NCBI GenBank assembly: GCA_030535355.1
Contig: JAUNIO010000008.1
Span: 15,788-67,186 of the forward strand
Source: a bacterium
GTDB lineage: Bacteria; Vulcanimicrobiota; Xenobia; Xenobiales; Xenobiaceae
Reading direction: 5' to 3'
Length of the DNA: 51,399 bases
Shown here: positions 16,082 to 25,245 of the stretch, piece after piece
How the letters are laid out: each line of letters starts with the position of its first letter
Numbering within the stretch: the stretch's first letter is position 1
Notes under the pieces: model-generated
What the model was told of the DNA's origin: nothing
What the model saw: the letters and a program-made list of their open reading frames with translations, nothing else
Databases searched by the model: none
Position numbers and translations under genes: made by a program

Positions 16082-16101
16082 ACGTTATCGCAATGCGCAT
16101 A

Positions 16102-16788
16102 TTAATGACCGTGGCTGAGTTCCTCCTGCCAGGCCGCCATAATCTCCTCGGGCTGCAAATGCGCCCAGCCAATATCGGCCAAAGTCAGGCGCTCATGAGC
16201 TTCCGGCATCAGCTGTCTCAACAACCCGCGATCACCTCTGCGCAGCAGTGAACCGTGCTGCAGCAGCCTGTCTCCGCTGCGCATCTGGGCGCTGCCCACC
16301 AATTTCTGCCCACGCCAACAGACTTCACCAGCCGTGAGCACTTCGCCGCAGTGCGGATGGCACTGGGCTGAAGGGGTACTGCCCTGTCCCGAGGTACTGA
16401 CCTCTAAACCCAAACGGCGCAGCGTAAGCGCTAGCTGGGCAGCTATGCCTACAAACGCCTCGCGCACCGAAACTTGGCCCACTGCGGGTAAAACCACAGC
16501 ATAGGTTATTTCGTCATCCATGTGCAGTAAAGCCCGCCCACCAGTGGGACGGCGCACCACATCTACGCCAAGCCGGGCGCACAATTCCCTATCCAGCCAG
16601 GTATCGCGCTGGTTGCGCCCTAAACTAAGGGTTGGGCGATCCCAGGTATAGAGACGCAGGGTGGGAGAGGCGGCATCTTGCAGCAGACGCACATCTCGGT
16701 CCATATTCTCCTGACCGGAATTTGAGCCATCTGATATATAGTGCCATTGACCGCCGCGCAGCTGCTGCCATAATTCATCCCACCCCAT
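16102..16788 (-). CDS. Lipoyl/octanoyl transferase (LipM/LplA family)
   Basis: This 228-residue protein has the biotin/lipoate protein ligase fold: RRPTGGRALLH at 79-89 and GQKLVGSAQMRSGDRLLQHG around 160-178. Cys147 (HCGEV) lines up by spacing with the catalytic Cys of LipM octanoyltransferases, 13 residues before the Gly of the G-Q-K-LVGSAQ motif. This suggests an octanoyl transferase rather than an ATP-dependent ligase. It starts 6 bp after gcvPB at the end of the glycine cleavage operon, so GcvH is the natural acceptor. It is shorter than LplA proteins with an accessory domain (about 330 residues). No gene for lipoyl synthase is nearby. Confidence 0.85.
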   Translation of the reverse strand: MGWDELWQQLRGGQWHYISDGSNSGQENMDRDVRLLQDAASPTLRLYTWDRPTLSLGRNQRDTWLDRELCARLGVDVVRRPTGGRALLHMDDEITYAVVLPAVGQVSVREAFVGIAAQLALTLRRLGLEVSTSGQGSTPSAQCHPHCGEVLTAGEVCWRGQKLVGSAQMRSGDRLLQHGSLLRRGDRGLLRQLMPEAHERLTLADIGWAHLQPEEIMAAWQEELSHGH

Positions 16789-16794
16789 GTGCGC

Positions 16795-18237
16795 TTATTC
16801 CTCCGTCCAATGCAGCACCGGCTTGCGGGCAGCCTTGGTTTCGTCGAGGCGCGTCACCGGGAAATTGCACGGGCATTCATGAAGCGAATCGGCATCTTCA
16901 TCGGCAATTTCCAGCAAAGCTTCTACGAAAGCATCCAAAGTCTCCAAACTCTCAGTTTCCGTAGGTTCTACCATCAGAGCTTCTTCGACGATGAGCGGGA
17001 AATAGATGGTCGGCGCATGGAATCCACGGTCCAATAACGCCTTGGCTATATCGGTAGCATGCAGCCCTTTTTCAGCTTTCAGCTGATCTGCTGACATCAC
17101 AAATTCGTGCATGCAGAAAGTATCAAAAGGCACGTGATAGCGCCCATGCAGGCGTACCCGCATATAATTAGCTGCCAAAACCGCCATTTCACTAGCTTCC
17201 CGCAAACCAGCAGCTCCTAAAGAGCGGATATACGCATACGCTTTCACGAGCACCGCAAAGCTTCCCCAGAACATGCGCACTCTGCCAATTGTATGCGGCT
17301 GGGCGGCCAGCTCATAGCCAGACTTCGTCTGGCGCACAATAGGGCCAGGCAAATAAGCGGCTAACTCGCCGCAAGCTCCCACCGGGCCAGCTCCAGGGCC
17401 ACCGCCGCCGTGAGGGGTGGAAAAGGTCTTGTGCAGATTTAAATGCACCAAGTCAAACCCCATATCTCCGGGACGCACCAAGCCCATCAGCGCATTCATA
17501 TTGGCACCATCATAATAGACCAAACCGCCAGCCTCATGCACCATCTCGGCTACAGCGGCAATTTTGCTCTCAAATAATCCCAAGGTACTGGGATTAGTCA
17601 GCATCAAACAGGCTACACTGCTGTCAAGGTTAGCTCTAAGCGCCTCTAAATCAATGGAGCCATCGGGAGCAGACTTAATAGTTACCACCTGGAATCCTGC
17701 TAAAGCTGCGCTGGCCGGATTGGTGCCATGCGAAGAATCGGGAACGATAACTTTAGTGCGCTGTTCGCCCTTATCATGGAAATAACGGCTAATCATAAAC
17801 AAAGCCGTGACTTCACCGTGAGCTCCAGCTGCGGGCTGAAGCGTCACCGCATCCATTCCGGTGATCTCTGCCAGATACTTCTGCAATTCATACATGAGCT
17901 GCAGAGAGCCCTGACACAATTCGGCAGGCGACAAGGGGTGACAGGAAACAAATCCCGGCAAAGCTGCTGCTTTTTCATTTATGCGCGGATTAAATTTCAT
18001 CGTGCAGGAACCCAAAGGATAAAACTGGGTATCCACCGAGAAATTCTTTTGCGACAAGCCTACAAAGTGGCGAGTCACATCGCATTCTGATAGCTCTGGC
18101 AAAGCAGGTTCTGCACTGCGGCGCATATTCGCGGGTATAGAGCTGCTGTCCTCAGCGTTTTCAGCGCCCCAATAATTGGGCACAGCAACGCCTGAACGTC
18201 CAGGACGGGATTTTTCAAACAAGGTCTTGCTGTCCAT
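16795..18237 (-). CDS. gcvPB: Glycine dehydrogenase (decarboxylating), subunit 2
   Basis: This 480-residue protein is the C-terminal half of a split P-protein. The PLP-binding lysine is K270 in NLHKTFSTPHGGGGPG; FYPLGSCTMKFNP (72-84) and SSHGTNPASA (168-177) are family signatures. With GcvPA it decarboxylates glycine and passes the aminomethyl group to the lipoyl arm of GcvH. I prefer the ATG at 18237 (AAAGG 6 bp upstream) to one at 18261 that overlaps the gcvPA stop; the later start matches family N-termini. It is part of gcvT-gcvH-gcvPA-gcvPB-lipoyltransferase. The two-subunit form is typical of many anaerobes and Gram-positive bacteria. Confidence 0.96.
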   Translation of the reverse strand: MDSKTLFEKSRPGRSGVAVPNYWGAENAEDSSSIPANMRRSAEPALPELSECDVTRHFVGLSQKNFSVDTQFYPLGSCTMKFNPRINEKAAALPGFVSCHPLSPAELCQGSLQLMYELQKYLAEITGMDAVTLQPAAGAHGEVTALFMISRYFHDKGEQRTKVIVPDSSHGTNPASAALAGFQVVTIKSAPDGSIDLEALRANLDSSVACLMLTNPSTLGLFESKIAAVAEMVHEAGGLVYYDGANMNALMGLVRPGDMGFDLVHLNLHKTFSTPHGGGGPGAGPVGACGELAAYLPGPIVRQTKSGYELAAQPHTIGRVRMFWGSFAVLVKAYAYIRSLGAAGLREASEMAVLAANYMRVRLHGRYHVPFDTFCMHEFVMSADQLKAEKGLHATDIAKALLDRGFHAPTIYFPLIVEEALMVEPTETESLETLDAFVEALLEIADEDADSLHECPCNFPVTRLDETKAARKPVLHWTEE

Positions 18238-18253
18238 ATTACGCCTTTCCCCC

Positions 18254-19591
18254 TCAAACATTTTCAGCGCTCCAAGCTTTCAGCAGCGTGGCATACAGCT
18301 CAACAGCTTCAGGCTTAGTCAGCTCAGTGCAGCACAGCAGCAGGCAATCAGCCAATTCCGGATAATCCTGGCCTAAAGCATAACCGCCCACTATGCCATG
18401 CTTAGCCAAATAACCCAGCAGCGCAGCAGTACTTCCCTTAGGGCAGCGCAGTACAAATTCATTAAACGTCGGCGCGGCAAATTCAATACTGAATCCGTCA
18501 ATTGCTCCCAGGGCTTGCTTTAAAGCGTCCGCCGCTCTATGGCTTCCGGTTGCTGCCTGGCGCAGTCCTTTAGGGCCGACTAAGGAGAGATAGACCGTTA
18601 CAGCCAAAGCGCACAGTCCCTGATTGGAACAGATGTTGGACGAAGCCTTTTCGCGGCGAATGTGCTGTTCGCGGGCCTGCAGCGTTAAGCAATAGCCGCG
18701 TTTGCCATGGCGATCAGTAGTCATACCCACCAAACGCCCGGGAATATTGCGCATAAGCTCCTGTTTACAAGCTAAGAAGCCGCAATAGGGACCGCCAAAG
18801 GAGAGAGGCAGCCCCAAAGCCTGCGCATCGCCACAGCAAATAGCTGCCCCATACTTGCCTGGGGCCTCCAGCAGCGCTAAACTGACGGCATCACCGACAG
18901 CCACAACGGGCATAGCCCCAGCTTCCCGAACTTTAGCGCAGAAAGACGGGCCATCTTCGATAATACCTAAGAAGTTAGGTATCTGCACCATTACGGCAGC
19001 TACGTCCGGACCCAGCTCCGGAAGCACCGTTTTGCCCTGTTCTATAGGCAGCTCGCGCACCTCAAGATCGCTGCCCGCCAAATAGGTGGCGATAACTCTG
19101 CGGATCTGGGGATTGACGGCCTGCGAAACGTAAACAATCTTGCGCCTGGTCTTAGCAGCCGCCATAATCAAGGCGTCGGCTGCCGCTGTGCCGCCATCGT
19201 AAACGGAAGCATTAGCTACATCCATACCAGTCAGACGGCAGATCATCGTCTGATATTCAAAAATAGTCTGAAGCGTGCCCTGACTAGCTTCGGCTTGGTA
19301 AGGCGTATAAGCGGTCAAAAATTCCGAACGCGAAGTTACCATATCAACTACAGCGGGAATAAAATGGTTATAAGCCCCGCCGCCCACGAAAAGCTCAGCC
19401 TTGACATTGGTCTCCGCCAAAGCCTGCAAGTGATTAAGCAAATCGAACTCATTCTGGGCTTCAGGCAATTCCAACGGGCGCGCCAAGCGCAAATTCTCGG
19501 GTATCGGCTGCAGCAGCTCATCTACAGTTTCCACCCCGACCGTCCGCAGCATGTGACGGCGATCTTCTGCAGTATGGGGAAGATAGCTCAT
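18254..19591 (-). CDS. gcvPA: Glycine dehydrogenase (decarboxylating), subunit 1
   Basis: This 445-residue protein is the N-terminal half of the split P-protein. MSYLPHTAEDRRHML at the start, FVGGGAYNHFIPAVVD (about 67-82) and TPYQAEASQGTLQTIFEYQ (95-113) are family hallmarks. It lacks the PLP lysine, which GcvPB carries, and forms the heterodimer with it. Its ATG overlaps the gcvH stop codon by one base (TAATG), and AGGAGG precedes it, pointing to translational coupling. Confidence 0.96.
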   Translation of the reverse strand: MSYLPHTAEDRRHMLRTVGVETVDELLQPIPENLRLARPLELPEAQNEFDLLNHLQALAETNVKAELFVGGGAYNHFIPAVVDMVTSRSEFLTAYTPYQAEASQGTLQTIFEYQTMICRLTGMDVANASVYDGGTAAADALIMAAAKTRRKIVYVSQAVNPQIRRVIATYLAGSDLEVRELPIEQGKTVLPELGPDVAAVMVQIPNFLGIIEDGPSFCAKVREAGAMPVVAVGDAVSLALLEAPGKYGAAICCGDAQALGLPLSFGGPYCGFLACKQELMRNIPGRLVGMTTDRHGKRGYCLTLQAREQHIRREKASSNICSNQGLCALAVTVYLSLVGPKGLRQAATGSHRAADALKQALGAIDGFSIEFAAPTFNEFVLRCPKGSTAALLGYLAKHGIVGGYALGQDYPELADCLLLCCTELTKPEAVELYATLLKAWSAENV

Positions 19592-19986
19592 TAAGCCTCC
19601 TCGGTGACAATCTTATAATCTTCGGCACTGAGCAATCCAGACAGTTCCTCGGGCTTGCTCATGCGCAGGCGCACCATCCAGCCCTCGCCAAAAGGATCGG
19701 AATTGACTATTTCCGGCTGAAAATCGTCATTATCTTCGACCAAAAGGGGATTGATCTCCACGACTTCCCCGGAAACAGGCGCAAAGACATCGGAAACGGT
19801 TTTCACAGATTCAACCACGCCTAAACGGTCTTTGGCGGCCACAGCCGTACCTACAGCGGGCACTTCGACGAAAACTATATCGCCCAGCTGTTCCTGGGCA
19901 AAATGTGTTATGCCAACCTCGGCTATATCGCCATTGACGCGCACCCACTCGTGATCATTGGTATACTTAAGATCGTTAGGAATCAT
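19591..19986 (-). CDS. gcvH: Glycine cleavage system H protein
   Basis: This 131-residue lipoyl carrier has the typical DLKYTNDHEWVRV start and the lipoylation site K62 in GVVESVKTVSDV. It shuttles the aminomethyl group between P and T proteins. I chose the ATG at 19986 because GAGGAG lies 7 bp upstream; the frame is open 14 codons further, but that N-terminus is atypical. The acceptor Lys is probably modified by the transferase encoded at the end of the operon. The 88-bp gap to gcvT carries no clear promoter. Confidence 0.96.
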   Translation of the reverse strand: MIPNDLKYTNDHEWVRVNGDIAEVGITHFAQEQLGDIVFVEVPAVGTAVAAKDRLGVVESVKTVSDVFAPVSGEVVEINPLLVEDNDDFQPEIVNSDPFGEGWMVRLRMSKPEELSGLLSAEDYKIVTEEA

Positions 19987-20074
19987 GACAAAGCTCCTCA
20001 CCACAACATTACGGGCTAATATATACATTCCAAAGCGTCCCGCCCCTCGAACACTTCAGAAATAAGCAATCTTA

Positions 20075-21196
20075 TTAGCGCGAATTGCGCACACTTCCGC
20101 GCACAAAGGGCGGTTTTTGCACTAGAGCCGGCTCGCGGCGGCTGCGCACCACAACTTTTAACTCTGTGCCCACGCTGCTATGGCTTTTCGCAATGCGGGC
20201 TAAAGCTACCCCGCGTGACAGCGACGGAGAAAAAGTACCGCTGGTGATATGCCCTACCACGTTCCCTTCATTGTCTTCGACTTCATAGCCCTGACGGGGA
20301 ATAGCACGGCTTTGCATGACCAAGCCTACGATAGCCTCGCGAATGCCCTGTTCTTTTTCTGCCTGCAAAGCGGCTTTGCCAATAAAATCAGCGGTGTTTA
20401 AGCTGACGACCCAGTTTAAAGTGGAATTAACCGGAGAAGTTTCCTCAGTAATCTCATGGCCGTACAAAGAATAGCCGGCTTCCAAACGCAAAGTATCGCG
20501 GGCCCCCAAACCTATGGGTTCAATACCGCCTTCTGCCTCGCGCAGCGCCTGCCACAGTTTTTCGGCTTCCTGCCACGCCACATACAATTCAAAGCCGTCT
20601 TCCCCAGTGTATCCGGTGCGCGATATTACGGCGGGGATTCCCGCGACTTGGCCTCTAGTAAGATGATAATAGCTCAAAACCTCCAAATCGGCGTCGGTTA
20701 AGGGCTGTAAAAACTTTTGCGAATCAGGCCCCTGCACCGCCAGCAAAGCTGTTTGCATAGACAAATCGCTGACCCGGGCCTGCTCAGTTTCATGTGCTTT
20801 TATCCAGGCAAAATCTTTAGCGCAATTTGAAGCATTGACCACCATCCAGAGATACTGCTGGCCGTCTTCGCGATCGGGAAAACGATAAACGATCAGATCG
20901 TCGATGATACCGCCGTTTTCTCTGCACATACAGGTATACATGCACTGACTTTCCCGTATGCGCATAACATCATTGGTCACCAAACCATTGACAAAACCGA
21001 TGGCATCTGGGCCGATTACTTCGATTTCTCCCATGTGAGACAGATCAAAGAGACCTATTTTCTGCCGTACCGCTATATGCTCTTGCTTAATGCCTGCATA
21101 TTCTACGGGCATTTCCCAGCCGGCAAATTCTACAATCTTGCCGCCTTCGCGCTTATGGACCTCGTATAATGGCGTACGCAATAAATCCTGAGCCAC
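20075..21196 (-). CDS. gcvT: Aminomethyltransferase (glycine cleavage T protein)
   Basis: This 373-residue folate-dependent enzyme takes the aminomethyl group from GcvH and makes 5,10-methylene-tetrahydrofolate and ammonia. LRTPLYEVHKREGGKIVEF at the N-terminus, DLSHMGEIEV (50-59) and GYTGEDGFELY (about 194-204) are hallmarks. The start codon is GTG at 21196, with AAAGGAG about 7 bp upstream. It is the first gene of the gcv cluster. I looked for a glycine riboswitch in the 101-bp leader and saw no convincing aptamer; a family A fragment occupies part of it. Confidence 0.96.
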   Translation of the reverse strand: MAQDLLRTPLYEVHKREGGKIVEFAGWEMPVEYAGIKQEHIAVRQKIGLFDLSHMGEIEVIGPDAIGFVNGLVTNDVMRIRESQCMYTCMCRENGGIIDDLIVYRFPDREDGQQYLWMVVNASNCAKDFAWIKAHETEQARVSDLSMQTALLAVQGPDSQKFLQPLTDADLEVLSYYHLTRGQVAGIPAVISRTGYTGEDGFELYVAWQEAEKLWQALREAEGGIEPIGLGARDTLRLEAGYSLYGHEITEETSPVNSTLNWVVSLNTADFIGKAALQAEKEQGIREAIVGLVMQSRAIPRQGYEVEDNEGNVVGHITSGTFSPSLSRGVALARIAKSHSSVGTELKVVVRSRREPALVQKPPFVRGSVRNSR

Positions 21197-21260
21197 AACT
21201 TCTCTCCTTTGAACAGCCGATAATAATACAATATCATATCAGGATTCGCGAAACAGATAG

Positions 21261-21312
21261 TCCATCCTTTAGGGGGATTCAGATAGTTGTTTGCAGGTTA
21301 GCTGATCGCTGA
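21261..21312 (+). repeat. Family A right-end fragment at the ribF 3' end
   Basis: CCATCCTTTAGGGGGATTCA and GCAGGTTAGCTGATCGCTGA match the right part of family A. The fragment covers the ribF stop codon (TTA at 21298-21300 on this strand), so the last few ribF codons are element-derived. It also lies in the leader of gcvT. Confidence 0.65.
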
Positions 21313-22338
21313 CTTGCAAACATCACCAAGCGTGGCTAATTCGCTTTTAGCTAGCTGCCTATACAGATGAATGCGCTCGCGCAGCTGCTCCAAACCCGCA
21401 AAGCATTCCTGCGGCGCTAAAAACTCCATAAACCGCACCACAAGAAGTTTCCCATACAAATTATATTCGCCGCCGCTATCGTCTTCATAGCAATCCTGCC
21501 GCCAGTAGGGCCTCCCCGACTGCCAGGAACCAATATTAACTTCCAAACGCACGCCGCTATTCGCTTCACGCAGCGTAGGGCGCGACCCCAAATAGCCTAC
21601 AGCTGGGAGTTTACGCCCATCAGGCAGTTCAGCTATACAGGCATACGCCCCTAAAGGAGGCAGCATTTTGGCAGCAGGCCAGGGTATGTTAGCGGTAGGG
21701 AAACCCCAGCGCCGGCCCAGACAGTTGCCGCGCTCCACTACACCTGTTACGGCAAAAGGACATCCCAGCATATCTGTAACCTCACGCATACGGCCCAGAC
21801 GCACAGCCTGGCGCAGACGGGAAGAAGAGATCGGCTCGCCCCCGTATTCAGCCATAGACACGATCTCAACCTGGATACCTGCTGCCTGCCCCCAGGCCAG
21901 CAGCATGGGCGGCGTACCAGAAGCTCCGCGCCCAAAGCTGTAATTAGCACCGCACACTACTGCTTTAGCCCGCAGATTCTCAACAATTTTGCGCTGCCAA
22001 AACTCCTGTGGTTCCCAATTAGCCAAAACAGCATCGAAAGGCTCAGCTACAGCTTGCAGCCCGAAATCACTGATGCGCTGCCAGCGTTCTTCCGGGGTGC
22101 TCAGCAGCTCTATCCGGCTCTGCGGGTGCACAGTCTGAGCGGGATGATTGATAAAAGTATAGGCTACGGGCTGCAGCGGCACTCCATCAGCAGCCTGCGC
22201 AGCTAACTGAACCACACGGGACAAAATGCGCTGATGCCCTTTATGCACACCGTCAAAAAAGCCCAAAGCGACTGCACATCCGCTTTCAGGAGGGCAAAAA
22301 TCTTCCAGAGCGCAAACAATAGACATACAATTATACAT
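21298..22338 (-). CDS. ribF: Bifunctional riboflavin kinase / FAD synthetase
   Basis: This 346-residue protein has the nucleotidyltransferase motif GFFDGVHKGHQRIL (26-39) of the FAD synthetase domain and a C-terminal flavokinase domain with GRRWGFPTANI near 207-217. It makes FMN and FAD from riboflavin. The final residues (SAIS) are encoded by a family A repeat fragment that also supplies the stop codon. The start at 22338 has only a weak ribosome-binding site; a second in-frame ATG lies 12 bp later. It belongs to a minus-strand series with the SPOR and roadblock genes upstream and the gcv operon downstream. Confidence 0.93.
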   Translation of the reverse strand: MYNCMSIVCALEDFCPPESGCAVALGFFDGVHKGHQRILSRVVQLAAQAADGVPLQPVAYTFINHPAQTVHPQSRIELLSTPEERWQRISDFGLQAVAEPFDAVLANWEPQEFWQRKIVENLRAKAVVCGANYSFGRGASGTPPMLLAWGQAAGIQVEIVSMAEYGGEPISSSRLRQAVRLGRMREVTDMLGCPFAVTGVVERGNCLGRRWGFPTANIPWPAAKMLPPLGAYACIAELPDGRKLPAVGYLGSRPTLREANSGVRLEVNIGSWQSGRPYWRQDCYEDDSGGEYNLYGKLLVVRFMEFLAPQECFAGLEQLRERIHLYRQLAKSELATLGDVCKSAIS

Positions 22339-22367
22339 ATAACCCGCAATAATATGCGGTGCCCAGA

Positions 22368-22964
22368 CTAACGGCTAGTTACAAACGCATCAAAGCCAAT
22401 TTTCAGCATAGAACTCTTTGCCGATTCAGCTGTTCCTTGGTCGTCATATTCCTTGACGCCAATTACGCGATATAATTTATTGCCATCTGCATCAACAGTG
22501 GATTCTATCTTTCCGTCGATTTTTTTAGCTGTCAGCCGCGTAAGCATCTCCGCAGCCTGGGCTTCGTGACGGTATGAGGCAAACACCAGATAGTACTTAA
22601 CAGCATCGCCGCTGTTAAGGCTGTCTCCCTGAGTGCCGTCTGAAGAAGCTGCTTCATTTTGCGGCTGAGCTACAGGAGTGGCTACAATAAGTTCGGCTTC
22701 CTTTTTTTCACTGCGTAAAGCGCCCGAGTTCTCTTCGTCTATTTCTTCCTGATAGGCGCTGACATCGCCTTTCCAAGGCTTAATCTTTGCAGCGGGAATA
22801 TTGACCTCTTGAGGTGTGCCTTCCTGCTCTCCCTGGCCCAGCTTCTCCTGCACTACGTCTTGATGAGCAGCCCAATGCCCAATAGCCACAGCGATCCACA
22901 CCGCGACTAAAAGGGTTATAACTCCGCGCGACCAGATGCTCATGCCCCGATTTCCTTGAGACAT
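22368..22964 (-). CDS. SPOR-domain membrane protein
   Basis: This 198-residue protein has one N-terminal transmembrane helix (about 14-33) and a Glu/Gln-rich linker. A C-terminal SPOR domain (about 118-198) begins KYYLVFASYRHEAQAAEML and ends with KIGFDAFV. SPOR domains bind denuded septal peptidoglycan, so a role in cell division or envelope remodelling is likely. The topology places the SPOR domain in the periplasm. GAGGTG precedes the ATG. It lies between roadblock and ribF genes, with 29-31-bp gaps, and is probably co-transcribed. Confidence 0.85.
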   Translation of the reverse strand: MSQGNRGMSIWSRGVITLLVAVWIAVAIGHWAAHQDVVQEKLGQGEQEGTPQEVNIPAAKIKPWKGDVSAYQEEIDEENSGALRSEKKEAELIVATPVAQPQNEAASSDGTQGDSLNSGDAVKYYLVFASYRHEAQAAEMLTRLTAKKIDGKIESTVDADGNKLYRVIGVKEYDDQGTAESAKSSMLKIGFDAFVTSR

Positions 22965-22995
22965 AGGAATTCACACCTCGTATGCTGTGTATTTT

Positions 22996-25245
22996 TTATA
23001 CATTCGCAGAAACAAAACTGGCCTCAGCCGGCAAATCACGGCGCCAGACGTATTCGGGAACTTTAGTGCCCAGCTCGCTGACTAAGTAAAAGCCTTCTCC
23101 CAAGCACATGACCTGGAAAAACGCTTTATCGGTGCGGATAGCGCACGCTCTTACGTTTCCCATACCTACATCTTCACAGAATGTTTTAATAACATCATTC
23201 ATCATATAGGCAAAACAGGGAGCCAAATATTTGTCATTGCTGAACCCGACTGACTGCAGCAATTCGCCCTCTACGGTCAGCAGCATACTTTTGGATACTC
23301 CTGGCAAAGAGACCAAACCTTTTAAGGCTCTCCGCAAATTAGGAGCAGACTTAGAATGTTTAATAACGATATCGTCGATTTCCGATACTTTTTGGTGAGT
23401 GATTACCGTCAAATCGTCGGCTGAAAAATACACGCGCACCGTATTGCCAGCGCTGCAGAGAATTACACTTTTCAAAGCGCCTAACTTATTCTCTGTCAAA
23501 GTATTGCTGAGATTCTGCATGAGGTCTGGCTGCAAAGCGGCGACAGAGTCAGAATCATCAACCGTGCTCAGATTGCCTAAGAAGGGAAGCCCATCAGACG
23601 TAGCCACCATGATAGAACAGCCATCCAAGCTGGCAACGCTGTTGAGCTGAGCGTTGATGGCATCGGTATTATCGCTGTTTTCTATTATTCCGGGCAGCAA
23701 AGTTAAAACGTTTTCAATTATACCATCAAATCCAGCTTTCTCTGGACGGGCGTTTTTTCTGCTTTCTTTAGAAGATCTGCCGCCTTTCTTACCAGCACTT
23801 ACAGTTTCAGTTTCAGACGGCACCGCAGCATCTGCGCCGCTTTCAGCAAGCACTTCAGCGTCAGCTTTTGTCTTAAGTTCATCGTCTCCAGCAGACTGGC
23901 CGATCTCAGTATCAGCAGCCAAAATATCCTCACTAGAATTGCTCTCTGGCACTGCTGGCACTGTTTTCTCTAGTTTAACGGCATCAGCCTGAGAAGAAAC
24001 AGACGGATCTAATTCCAATTCGGCATCAGTGTCAATGTTGCCGATAATAGCCTCTATATCCTCATTGTTGAGCATATAATCGCTCACCCAGCTACCTATA
24101 TCGATATGGGTATATTGATTAAAATCCTTTAGCAAATCGCACAGGATTTTATTTGACGCTTTAGCTACACCCTGACGCACGACATCGGGCAGCAATTCCA
24201 AGCCTTCAACTATAGATAGCCGATCCCCAGCACTTTCTAAAACCGCGCGCACATTGGGATCAACCTTAAACGGAGTGACAAGATAGCCCCATTCGGGATT
24301 GAAAAAGCGGCTGCGCATAATAAAGCGGAAAGCCACGTCAGGCGTAAGTTCAGATTCGCTGACTGAGAACATCATCAGCGAGCCTTTAACATCGGCAAAG
24401 ACCTCCACAATATCAGCATTATGCTCACTGCGGGCCATGATATGATCGGGTTCTACGCCTTCGTCGCAAAGCGAAGCGCCTACGAGATAAGCTAACCACA
24501 TATTTTTAGCTGCCAAACGGCAGCCGCTGTCGGTAATGCTGAGAGTCTGAACAATTCTTTCGTTAGAGATCGGCCTGCCACAGTGGAAGCACTTAAAACC
24601 GCGCTGCGCAGCGTCTTCCAAAGCAGCCAAATTAGAAACGCAGCTTATTTTTTGGTTAGTCTCAACGCAGTATATTTCAAATTCGCGGGTAATCATGCCC
24701 AGACTATCCAGCAGCTGCACTTCTTCGCTGACTTCGAACAGCTCGCGTTCACCGGCTACTTCCTGCAGAGACACTGAAGGGCGCGAGGAGATAAGCTTAA
24801 TCATATTGCGCAAATTGGAGCGCTGCAAAGCTATCGCCGCCTTTCGCTCCCAATCGCTTACCATCAGCGGAGACGTCTCTTCCAACAGGGCCATAAACTG
24901 TTCAGAAGGGTGAATATCGCTGCTCCATTCTCCGCCTCCCAAGGCCTTTGTCAAAGCCTCGCGGAATTTATGCCAGTCAATGCGGGCTCTGATGCTGTTG
25001 CATACTGCTCCAGCAGTTATAGTGTCCAAGCTCGGAGAGAAAGAATAATAAAAGAGATCGTTGTGAGGATTGATAAAGAAATCTCCAAGGATGCTGCGTT
25101 CATCCAGCAGCCCGGGCAGCAGCTTGTACAGTTCTTGGGTAGCCCCGTAAATAATCGGCTTAAACGCATCCCCCAGCTCAATAAACAAATGGCCATCGGC
25201 CTTATTCTTAAAATGACCTGTCATTTTTTCACGAATAAACTGCAT
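22996..25245 (-). CDS. Multidomain protein: Cys-metal site, restriction-endonuclease-like region, two roadblock/LC7 domains
   Basis: This 749-residue protein starts at an ATG behind AGGAGAG. Residues 190-225 hold four Cys (C193, C202, C219, C222; FKCFHCGRP) that may bind zinc. Residues 245-355 show a restriction-endonuclease-like pattern: a helix, DIVEVFADVKG, then GYLVTPFKVDPNVRAVLESA and SIVEGLELL. The usual E-x-K is missing (MMFSVSES), so it is probably inactive. A Glu/Ser/Ala linker (about 415-515) leads to two roadblock/LC7-like domains (about 540-640 and 650-735; TSDGLPFLGNL; VEGELLQSVGF). Roadblock domains dimerise and bind small GTPases or sensory partners. No GTPase is encoded nearby. 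The domain calls are by pattern. Confidence 0.7.
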   Translation of the reverse strand: MQFIREKMTGHFKNKADGHLFIELGDAFKPIIYGATQELYKLLPGLLDERSILGDFFINPHNDLFYYSFSPSLDTITAGAVCNSIRARIDWHKFREALTKALGGGEWSSDIHPSEQFMALLEETSPLMVSDWERKAAIALQRSNLRNMIKLISSRPSVSLQEVAGERELFEVSEEVQLLDSLGMITREFEIYCVETNQKISCVSNLAALEDAAQRGFKCFHCGRPISNERIVQTLSITDSGCRLAAKNMWLAYLVGASLCDEGVEPDHIMARSEHNADIVEVFADVKGSLMMFSVSESELTPDVAFRFIMRSRFFNPEWGYLVTPFKVDPNVRAVLESAGDRLSIVEGLELLPDVVRQGVAKASNKILCDLLKDFNQYTHIDIGSWVSDYMLNNEDIEAIIGNIDTDAELELDPSVSSQADAVKLEKTVPAVPESNSSEDILAADTEIGQSAGDDELKTKADAEVLAESGADAAVPSETETVSAGKKGGRSSKESRKNARPEKAGFDGIIENVLTLLPGIIENSDNTDAINAQLNSVASLDGCSIMVATSDGLPFLGNLSTVDDSDSVAALQPDLMQNLSNTLTENKLGALKSVILCSAGNTVRVYFSADDLTVITHQKVSEIDDIVIKHSKSAPNLRRALKGLVSLPGVSKSMLLTVEGELLQSVGFSNDKYLAPCFAYMMNDVIKTFCEDVGMGNVRACAIRTDKAFFQVMCLGEGFYLVSELGTKVPEYVWRRDLPAEASFVSANV

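Noticed and set aside
18238-18261. Earlier gcvPB start overlapping gcvPA
   Set aside because: A better-spaced ribosome-binding site precedes the ATG at 18237, and the later start matches the usual GcvPB N-terminus.
21197-21297. Glycine riboswitch before gcvT
   Set aside because: The 101-bp leader is too short for the usual tandem aptamer and shows no conserved glycine-aptamer core; part of it is a family A fragment.
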